A DNA stretch of 64,000 bases, taken from contig MU626260.1 in assembly GCA_025603075.1 (NCBI GenBank), positions 62,001 through 126,000 of the forward strand, written 5' to 3'. Shown here piece by piece: positions 54,905 to 64,000 of this stretch (position 1 is its first letter; each line of letters begins with the position of its first letter). The notes below the pieces were generated by a model. It searched no databases. It was not told where the DNA came from and saw nothing but the letters and a program-made list of their open reading frames with translations. The position numbers were made by a program, and so were the translations under genes. This DNA comes from Neoconidiobolus thromboides FSU 785 (taxonomy: Eukaryota; Entomophthoromycota; Entomophthoromycetes; Entomophthorales; Neoconidiobolaceae).

Positions 54905-57900
54905 CTAAACAGGAGAATGTAATCCTAACTTTGTATTAAACTCTAACTTAGATCTCTTTTGAAACCTAGTGTAAATATCTCTATCATGATATTTAACCAT
55001 CTCTTGCAAAGGTAACAATAAAATAGGTGATACAAATCCCATTACATAATACCAATATGGAAGGGCATTTAATGTACCTATTAATGTAAATGGTTGTGGA
55101 CTTTCAATAAAAAAAGTTAACGAATAAATAGTTTGAATAAGTATAGCAATAAATATTCCTAGTAACCATTGCTTATTATAATAAGGTGGATGTTCCCAAA
55201 AATATAAAGTTCTTGACATAAATGTACCTGATATTAAACATAAATGATAAACCATAAAAAACAAGGTTAAATTTTGACTATGTAATAAAGCCCATTGTTC
55301 ATTAGGAGTCCAAGCATACCAGTCATCCCTACGTGATAAGAAATCATCCATATCACCTGCTATTATTCGTAAATTATAAAATGAACTAAAATAAAATAAT
55401 CAATTTATCAGTCAACTTATATTAAATTTATATCCTTACACTACAAATAAAAATTGCCAAGTTAAAATAGAACCTAACATTCTCATAAAGCCATACATAA
55501 AAAATCTCATAAATCCAGGTATATGTTCTTTATTTTTACCTACCATTGATGTCATCGTATTTGGTTCATGTGGTGTAAATAAAAATGGCATTGTTATAAT
55601 TGGTCCAACTATCCATAATAACCACAATATATGATAACCAGATAAGATTGGTGGTTGTATTAATATAGAATTGACTATTATTAATAAAGATGAAGCCATA
55701 CCAACTGCTAATAAAAAGGATCCTCCCTACATTAAAATTTGTATTAATAATTTTGATATTAAATAACTAATTGAATTTACCTGTCTTACTGAATTCAATA
55801 ATCTTCTAGCTTCCCTAATAATTTGTGTCAATACAAACAAAGATGTTTCTTTATTAAAAAACAATGCACAAGGCAATGAAGTTAATGTAGAACCTAAAGA
55901 AACAGTAGAGTGAAACAGTTGAGTAGAAGCAAATCTTCTATGTAAAAGAGGTTCCACTGCAATACCCAAATCCGCTGTAGCGAAAGCTGGAGTATTTAAG
56001 TGATTTAATGAATTACCAATACAGCAAACAACTTCACCATATTCTTGAAATATTTTAATCATTTCTACAGTAGCTTCAGGAGAACATTCAGCAAATAAAG
56101 AAACTTGTAAAGGAATATCATCTACGTTTTCTAGATGGTCTCTAATAGTTTCAATACCACAAGGTAATCTAGCTTTTATATAATGATCATCAAAATCATC
56201 TTCGGAACTAGATGGGGATAATCGAATACATGTATTCCAATCCGTTTCCATACCTAATCTTTCCGCAAATGCTTTGCTTCTCCTTTCATCTTTTGGTGAA
56301 AAATAAACAAATCTTATACCAGCTAATTTTAAATCTTCAATGACATCACATACATCAGGTTTAGGTTGATGAGCTGAAGTTGTCATAGCTAAAAATATTT
56401 GACCTTTTGTTTGATTTTTATAAAATTTTAATGGATCTTGTTCAGCAATAGTTGGGTCAACTTCATCTTCTTCAATTGTAATTTTACTAAAGATACGTTT
56501 ACGTTTTAATAAATCATTAATTTCATCTTCATCTTCGGAACTTAATTTTGATATTGTACTTGATGGGCTAGATATATTTTCACTTTCTTCATTTGATATT
56601 CGAATTTTTATGGAAGATTTGGCTTCTTCATCATTTAAAAATATTAACTCATTATCATTTTTAATATTAATTGGTCGATAGCTATACGCAACACATTGTA
56701 GATCATTTCCAATAGCATTTTCATAAAAATCATATATTTTATTTTCAATCTAAACATAAAAATAAAAATTAATTATAAATAAAAATTAATATATAATATA
56801 TAACAAAATAAAACTTACTGAATTTGTAAATGTGCATAATCCTTCTCCATCCCAATAATCAGCACAGTGATCTAATATTAAATCCATATGGCCACTTGAT
56901 AATAATTGATAATTTCCACTTTTACTTTCTCTATAAATGGTAGATAAAGCTAAGGGTATTTCAAAATCTAACTTTTTTTGGGTTGGACTAGTTAAGGTTG
57001 GATGATAAGGGGCCATTAATACTATATCTTTTTTGCGCGAAAAAGAGGCTAACGATTGTGGTGTAAATCCTACTTCTAAGCCCAATCTACATAGGCAAGC
57101 TAAATATAAAATCCTTAGATTATATAGTTAAATATTAAATAATAAACTTACTTTGTCTGGCAGGCGCCAATACATCATTTAAATCCAAATCCAAATTATT
57201 TAAATGTGAATTGGCTGGTTTATAAGTCACGTGTTGATGATCAATAACACCACATTTAGTACATAGCATAGTATTTAATCCGAGTGGTTTTAAACATCTA
57301 TGAAAAAACATTATATTAATAAAACAAATAAAAATAAAAATAAAAATAAAAATAAAAATAATGGTTCAATAACTTACGTTATATACTTTTCCCAATCCTG
57401 ATCTTCAAATCGAATGGCATTTTTACTTGATTTATCTTCATTAACATCTAATTTAACTACCCCTTTGTCTGAATTTACAAATAATATATGTTCCATTTCT
57501 GGGAAGGGCTAATTAAATTATTATTATTATATGTATTATATTATTGGTACATCTTATTGTAACTTACAGTAGCAATTGTCTCCTCTTTATCTAAAGCACA
57601 TAACATAGTAATACTACCAAGAGATTCAAATAAATTAGTTGATCTAGTTAAAGAGACTTGATTCCATTGAGACATTAACCACCACCATTTTTCAAATACC
57701 ATACCTAAACAACAATAATAAATATAAACAAAATATATACTCTTTTAATAACTCACTAAAAGAAATTTCAATATTTTTAGTAGGGGAAGGAGCTTCAGTA
57801 TCAAACTCATCAATGTCTTCTTCATCTTCAAATTCTTCTTTAGATTTTTGCAATGCTTCAAATAATACTAATGTATGAGCATTACAATAACTTCTAACAA

Positions 57901-59476
57901 TAAACCAAAAACTAGGAATCCAAAGAGGTAGCCAAGCTAATAAAGCGTAGCCTGGTATTCGAACTAATACTTCTGCCCAATGATCCCAATTATTAGCTGG
58001 TATATCTACTAGTATATAAACAATGGCGTTCACAATACCACATAAAAATAAAGAACTAAAACCAAAACCTAAAGAAAAATACTTTCGAATTTTAGATCTT
58101 TGAGAATCAATCATTGAACGTGGTCTTTTTTGTTGTAGTGTATCAGATAAAGTAGATGCAAATCTTGTTTCCATTAATAAAAATTTAAATGTACTTTGTT
58201 GTAGCGGAATATTGGGATCATAATTAAAAAATTTAGGTTGGAAAATTTCTCCTCGTTTAAGTTTCATTCGTTCAGGACTACTACCCATATATTCCATATC
58301 ACAAAAAGCTACCATACCAAATGCTATTTCGATTATATCACCATCCACTGTTAAATTCACTGGTAATTGTTGTAGGATACCATCACGATAAACATTGACT
58401 ATAGAAAAGGTGGGACAAATAGGTAGTTTTAAAGGCTAAACACAAATATTATAAATAAATTAATAAGCAACTAAATCAACACTTACCCTCATAGGTCTTG
58501 CTCTGTTATCTTCCATAACCTTTAAAATAGATCGTGCTCTATCTAAAGTTTCATGAGTAGTCAATCGACTCTCTCTATAATACATCACACCATTCCATGC
58601 TAATACTAATAACAAGATAAAGATTTCTACTAAGACCCCATTATACCGAAATTGATATTGACTATCTTCTATACTACCTCGAAACCAACCCCAGATAAAT
58701 ACAAACACTAGCAATAATGTGTCACCAATTAAGATTAAAGATTCTACCCGGGAAAGATAGGTCATAGTAACTGTTGAATTGATTAGTTAATATGGATTAA
58801 TTGACGTTGTATTAATAAATTTACATTCTAGTAAGTCTTCTTCTTTATGATATTGCATTAAAAGCTCTTCAACCGAGATAATTAATTGACTAAATTGAAA
58901 AAATTAGTACCATCATCCTAAACCCTATATATTCCTTTTTCTTTTCATTTACCTATATGCCTCTTTATCCGTTAAACCAATAAAATTTTTAGGTTGTTCA
59001 CATTCATCATAAGGTATTGAATTGGGATCAATAACAATATCTTCTAATTGAGAAGGTGTTGGTGATGGTAACATATCTCTCCTTTGTGGTGATTTAGTTA
59101 AGATTTCATTTTCAAAATCTTCAAAGCCAACTTCTGGACTCATACTTAATTCTGAAATGGAATTAATTGAACGATAATTCATATTGAATTCCGAAGTATA
59201 ACTAAAACTACTGCTTTTTCGTCTTTTATAGTTAGATGCAGGTTTAGGAAGTAAGGACGAGGTCTCATCATGAGAGAATAAGGGCTCTTGGATGGTAAGA
59301 TGTTGATTGGAGTGGGATTGTTGATCCGATTTGCTATGTTCTATTAATATAGAGTTGGGTTTTTCACGTATTATAGGTTGGTTATTATTTTCGCTATCAT
59401 TTTGTTTATCTTGTTCATTTAAATCTATCTTTTTATCTTTGTCTTTTTCTCCTTCTTTTTCTTCTTTTAATGTCAT
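54905..59476 (-). CDS. TMEM94: TMEM94-like P-type ATPase relative
   Basis: Large multi-pass membrane protein related to animal TMEM94 (an ER magnesium-transport P-type ATPase relative). Eleven exons total 1308 residues: 58953-59476, 58825-58889, 58487-58770, 57757-58435, 57568-57704, 57378-57508, 57152-57297, 56819-57099, 55781-56749, 55440-55726, 54905-55328. A charged Ser-rich N-terminus (about 175 residues) is followed by two membrane helices, a cytosolic actuator-like region, two helices (GFGFSSLFLCGIVNAIVYIL; AEVLVRIPGYALLAWLPLWI), then the phosphorylation-site region CALDKEETIAT with D556. Near the end of the cytosolic part comes IRFVYFSPKDERRSKAFAERL, very like TMEM94, then about six C-terminal helices. 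The usual DKTGT reads DKEET. The last acceptor is the least certain junction. Confidence 0.82.
57329..57360 (+). repeat. AAATA microsatellite in an intron of the TMEM94-like gene
   Basis: About six AAATA units within the sixth intron. Confidence 0.8.
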
Positions 59477-59647
59477 AATCCAACTTAATTTTAAAGATAA
59501 AAGTTAACATTTTACTAAATTTAGTTGAAATCAAACATAGAATTTCAATCCTAAACTTTTGCCAATAAAACACTAATATTTTTTAGTTTCCAAATTAACA
59601 ATATTAAAATTTTTCGAAATTTAAAATTTCAATTTTATATTACTATA
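59477..59647. other. Divergent promoter between TMEM94-like and RER2-like genes
   Basis: 170 nt shared upstream region; AT-rich, no distinct motif identified. Confidence 0.35.
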
Positions 59648-60675
59648 ATGAGCAATACAATCGTTAATACACTAACAAACTTTGTCAATACGATTCATGA
59701 AAGTGTGGAATCTTTGTGTATTAATCTATTAAAACAAGGCCCAATACCACAACATATTGGTTTAATTATGGATGGTAATAGAAGGTTTGCAAAACAACAT
59801 CAAATATCCACTCCAGAAGGTCATTATTTGGGCTTTAATAGCTTGGAAAGGGTAAATTTGGCTATTTAATTACAGCTGTTTTAAAGGACTGTGTTAATTT
59901 AGCTTCTGATTTTTTAGATATTAGATTGTTGCTTGAGATTAGGAGTTAAAGCAGTAACAGCTTACGCTTTTTCTATTGAAAATTTTAAAAGACCTAAAGA
60001 AGAAGTGGAAGCTTTAATGACATTAGCAAAAGATCGATTGGAATTTTTTTGTACTCAAAGGTAATAATTGAACATATTTTTTTATTTAATTATTTAAGTA
60101 TTTTTATTTTAGTGAAATGATTAAAAAACATGAAGTATCAATAAGAGTGATAGGAAAGCTATCCTTATTATCAAAGGATGTTTTAAAAGTGATATATAAA
60201 GCTATGAAAGAAACAGAACATTATAATAAGTAACTGATATAATTTTATTTAATGGGAATTATTTTTTATCAAATTTTATAAATTTATAGAGCCATTTTAA
60301 CTATCTGTTTCCCTTATACATCGACTGATGAAATGAATCAAATGATATCCAAAAATCATCCAAATAATGAAATAACTATTGAACAAATAGAAGCTAGTTT
60401 ATACACTTCCGAGTTGCCCAAGTTAGACATTTTGATACGTACTTCAGGGGAAATTCGATTGAGTGATTTTTTATTGTGGCAGGTAAAATTTAAGTTTTAG
60501 TGTTTTTATAGAGCTTGAAATAATAATGCAAACTTTGAATTGTTTTTAGACATCGATGCACCATACTCAAATTTATTTTATTAATGTATTATGGCCTAAT
60601 TTTTCCATTTATCATTTGTTACCGATTATTTTGAAATATCAAATACAGCCTGTGATTAGAAAGATTGAGACATAA
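59648..60675 (+). CDS. RER2: cis-Prenyltransferase (dehydrodolichyl diphosphate synthase subunit)
   Basis: Catalytic subunit of the enzyme building the dolichol chain for protein glycosylation at the ER. Five exons (59648-59851, 59918-60060, 60113-60229, 60290-60482, 60550-60675) give 260 residues. Signature motifs: [13 protein letters not shown] with catalytic D42, [16 protein letters not shown], and [15 protein letters not shown] spanning the last intron. The N-terminal amphipathic segment matches animal DHDDS and yeast Rer2/Srt1. The C-terminal R-x-G motif belongs to the Nus1 partner and is absent here, as expected. Rer2 versus Srt1 cannot be decided from this copy. Confidence 0.92.
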
Positions 60676-61084
60676 GAATTGAGAATAGAGAATTGAAATG
60701 CATTTCATTTTTTTCATTATAAAGAATAAAGTTTTATTGTTGTTTTGTTGTTTTAGTTTGAATATTTAACATTAACTAAAATATTTTTTTAAATTAATAA
60801 AATTAATTTAAGACTAGGTAATTGAAGTTCAAAATGATTGGATGTTAATTAAATTCTTCTTAAGAAATAAAGGGATGATGATAAAAAGTATGAGTTATTT
60901 CAATCTAAATCTTTCATTTTGTTATTGATTTTTATATATTAAAAGTTAGTTTAGATTTTAAAAAAGAAAGAAAAAAAGAAAAAAAAGAAAATTAGAATAA
61001 AAAAACACAATATTCAATTAGAATTTCACTCCATTCAACTCGTAAATCAACATCTTACAATTTTTAACTAAAAAAAAGAAAAAA
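60676..61084. other. Spacer between RER2-like and Cdc14-like genes
   Basis: AT-rich with a purine-rich AAAG tract near 60960-61000; nothing else. Confidence 0.4.
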
Positions 61085-62229
61085 ATGAATAAAACGGGTA
61101 TTATAAAAGAAGAAAATTTAGATTTCTGTACTTTTCGTAATAAATCTCTCCTCTTTAATGAAATAAAAAAAGTGATATCAGATAGTATAAAGCTAGTGAG
61201 CTTGATTGTAATATTTTATCTTTTAAAAATTTAAGTAATTTCTTTAGTTACATCGACCCAATCCAGAACATCGATTAAAAGGGTTAGAACAATTACATAA
61301 ATTAATATCCGATTTAAGTAAAGATAATACCAAAGTAGCCAAGCTGGCATTTGAAGCTACTCAATTAGATGAGCAATTGTTGTGTAAGAAAAAAAGTAGT
61401 ATTAATTTTTAAACTTAATTAAACAAATAAATTTTTAGTGACCAACAATTTATGTAATTTATTGGATTCAAATCCACCTTGCACAACATTGGGAATAGGT
61501 AACTTAGTTTAATATGACTATTTTTTATTTGTTAAAAATTGTTAATAATTTTATCAACTCTATTTAATACTGTCATTAATAATAGAAGCAAAGACATATT
61601 GGACTCAACAAACGGAAAAATGTTTACTAATATTACAAGGCATTGTTTGTTTTTGTCCAGAAGTTAGTGAGTATTTTTTAAATTTAGCTAATTTTAAGGT
61701 AAACTATATTTTATTTTATTATATAATATCAATCACAGTAAAAATATTTTAACTTTTAATAATAATAAATTAGGTTATTATTAATTTAATCTGCTGTGAA
61801 AACTTCCAAATCGCTATGGATGCATTGGAAACAACGCAATGTATATTAGCTATTTCACCAGAACATATTAGGGTATAAATTTTAATTGAATACTGAATTT
61901 AGATATTAATTGACTTTTTTGATAGAGCTTTGAAGAAGCAAATGGAATTCAAGAAATTTTGTGTTTAGTTAAAAAGAAAAAGAGTCAAACTGAGTTGAGG
62001 TAAATTAATATTGAATATTATACAGCAGTTAAGTAATATTAATATTAATACGGTTTTAATTAGATGGAAAACGTTAGAATTTTTATTTTTTTATTTATTA
62101 CCTGAACATGACCGTAGTCAAAAAATGGATCAATCTTTGATCAAAAGCAGTGAAGAAAAGCAAGAATTCATTGCTCAATTACTAGGTCAAGTATTTGTTA
62201 ATGAATTACAAAAAATCTTTTCATTTTAA
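61085..62229 (+). CDS. Cdc14-family protein of the septation initiation network (not the phosphatase)
   Basis: Relative of fission-yeast cdc14, the partner of kinase Sid1 in the septation initiation network; unrelated to the Cdc14 phosphatase. Seven exons (61085-61195, 61248-61383, 61439-61498, 61586-61698, 61774-61872, 61926-61999, 62064-62229) total 252 residues, near the fission-yeast length. Helical repeat-like protein; recognised parts are EHRLKGLEQLHKLISDL, the segment CLLILQGIVCFCPEVSEYF and the C-terminal WKTLEFLFFYLLPEHDRS. The frame is continuous through every junction, which supports the model. Sequence similarity is moderate, so the family call is good but not certain. Confidence 0.75.
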
Positions 62230-62467
62230 AAAAGAAATTCAGTTTTTTTAATATCTTTTATTCTTCTCTTTTGTTACCTTCTTTTCTTTCCACTTTTTTC
62301 TAATTAATACTCCCTATCCTGTTAATCCTCTTATTGTTTTTTAGATCTTTTTTAGAGCTTATTGCTCGATTCAAATTTCAATTTTTTAAATTGTTCAACT
62401 TCAATAAGGAAATAAACAATATAAAAAAGACGAAATCCTTTAATTTTATTTCACTTTATCCAAAAAA
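62230..62467. other. Convergent spacer
   Basis: Pyrimidine-rich 3' flanks; no feature. Confidence 0.4.
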
Positions 62468-64000
62468 TTAAATTTCAGCCCAACGTTTCATAAAATCCAA
62501 GATACAATTTTTAGCTTTGATAATATTTAAGATTCTTAATCTTTCATTAGCTAAATGCGCTTGATCGGAAGCTTGTCCCATTGGATAATGTAATGCTGGC
62601 GCTTTAAAATGAGTTTCCAACCATGGTACAGTGGGAATGGAACCACCTTCTCTTATATTTATAGGGGAATAGTTCCATTCCTAATAAAGTAATATTTAAT
62701 AACATTATCAATTTGTATCTATTATTGCTAGCTTACCTTCTTAATAACTTCCCTCATTAAATTATATGAATTATTGGATTTATCACCTAACCACCAATTG
62801 GAACTTTGTCGAATTGTAATCTAATTGATATTATTTGTTCAATTCACTATCTTATTGAATAAAAATTATTTCTTTGTTACCTCAATTTTATTTTTACTAT
62901 TTAATTGTGAAAATAGTTTTTCAATAAATTCAATAAAACTTTGACTAATAGCATTAATATCTTGATCCGGCACAATTCTCATGGATACATCCGCTCTTGC
63001 CCAATTCGGTATCACAGTACTATGTGTTTTAGGTCCTGAAGAATCCATTTTATGGATGGTGAATGTAGGCTCACGCCATTGTTGTTGTATATTACTTATA
63101 TTCACTTTTTTGTTTTGTTCGATTTTACTAGAATTATTTAAGTTAATATAAAATCTTAAGACGAAATAACAAATAGCAAAATTTACTTAAATATTTCAAT
63201 TAACTCTTTATATTCTTCCGACTCTTCATCAGTTATTTCTCTTACTTTAGCATAAAATTCTATTTATTATTATTATTATTATTGTTAGGTATTAAATATT
63301 TATAATTATTACCAGGTATTAAAACCTTATTATCTTTATCACTAATTAATTTCGATAATAAATGGGTAAGATCAATCAATGGCTCTGCAATAACTCCACC
63401 ATAGACCCCAGAATGAGAATCGTTTTGATTATTATATATCTAGTTAATGTTATTAATGTTAGTATTATATCATATTAAGTTACCTTGATAGAAGCATGAA
63501 TTACACCTCTTAAACCATAAGTTAAACAGGGAATGCTCTCTCCCAACCAATAAGAATTACTATTTTAAAATCATTAAAATTATTATATTTTTTATACTTT
63601 TTTTTTACCTTAATAAAATTAAATCAATGTTTCCAAGTAAATTAGAGATAGAAGCTACCGATTCATAAAATCCAATACTACCGGACTCCTCTTCTCCTTC
63701 AATTAAAAAGTGAACATTACTTTTTAATTCTTTTTTCTTAAATAAATTAAAGATCGAAAATATCATTGTAATTATTGGTCCTTTATTATCTGTGATTCCT
63801 CGTCCGTATAAATATCCGTCTTTACCTATTTTTTTATATTAATATTGTATTATTATTATTATTTGAATTATTATATAATTAATAAATTACCATTTAGTAT
63901 AAATGGATTGTTATTATCCCAATCCTTAGGATTGGCAGATACTACATCGTAATGGCCATAAAATAATAAATTTTTAACTATATCAGTATTAATAGTGTTA
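62468..64000 (-). CDS. DUG2: M20 metallopeptidase, Dug2-like, 3' part
   Basis: Zinc peptidase of the M20 family; the C-terminal ~510 nt-per-domain part resembles Dug2 of the glutathione-degrading Dug2-Dug3 complex. Nine exons lie in the window: 63891-64000 (5' end beyond edge), 63609-63825, 63484-63559, 63313-63439, 63187-63259, 62881-63127, 62737-62820, 62468-62680 (eight resolved here; the first continues outside). Zinc-site motifs: FYGHYDVVSA, YGRGITDNKGP, IEGEEESGS and SDQAHLANERL. The block STVIPNWARADVSMRIVPDQD is the dimerisation domain. Yeast Dug2 carries WD40 repeats at its N-terminus, which would lie outside; without them a plain Cys-Gly dipeptidase (Dug1 type) is the alternative. 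Confidence 0.8.

Overview
The window is nuclear DNA of a fungus with a very AT-rich genome (about a quarter G+C by eye). Genes are split by short GT-AG introns, mostly 41-85 nt. The products are fungal: Zds-type PP2A regulator, F-BAR RhoGAP of Rgd1 type, Cdc14 of the septation network, Pff1 vacuolar protease, Hse1 (ESCRT-0). A DHCR24-type sterol reductase, a TMEM94-like P-type ATPase relative, a secreted tyrosinase and the extreme AT bias would suit an early-diverging lineage such as Entomophthoromycotina (Conidiobolus-like) or Glomeromycotina. That placement is inference, not proof.

Layout. 0-12 kb: start of a secreted protein (minus, running off the edge), RPL9, a long AT desert, secreted tyrosinase, eIF4E, COX10 (minus). 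12-18.7 kb: an eight-exon monoglyceride-lipase-like hydrolase (minus), another desert with microsatellites, a Yap-like bZIP factor. 18.7-31.4 kb: intronless SEC7 (minus, 5.5 kb), HSE1 (minus, 11 exons), a small secreted protein, and an F-BAR RhoGAP (minus, 13 exons). 33-41.8 kb: Zds-like gene, RPS4, tRNA-Phe(GAA), DHCR24-like oxidoreductase (minus). 41.8-52.3 kb: repeat-rich territory with Pff1 and a hemerythrin-domain gene between copies of a short inverted-repeat element. 52.3-64 kb: two convergent paralogous cysteine-rich secreted proteins, a kynurenine-formamidase-like hydrolase, the TMEM94-like gene (minus, 11 exons), a cis-prenyltransferase (Rer2/DHDDS), Cdc14 (SIN), and the 3' part of a DUG2-like M20 peptidase (minus, running off the edge).

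Splice models were built by hand. For the complete multi-exon genes the exon lengths sum to an open frame, which is the main internal check: 189, 237, 330, 371, 778, 650, 262, 180, 1308, 260 and 252 residues. The 27.2 kb secreted-protein model is less certain.

Most housekeeping genes are unrelated neighbours; there is no operon-like logic. The least ordinary content is (1) a family of about 105-bp elements with TATGGGGATGT-type inverted termini, 13 copies, 11 of them between 39 and 52 kb; (2) a pair of secreted proteins sharing a six-cysteine spacing; (3) the TMEM94-like protein in which the P-type ATPase DKTGT motif reads DKEET; (4) an animal/plant-style sterol reductase in a fungal setting.
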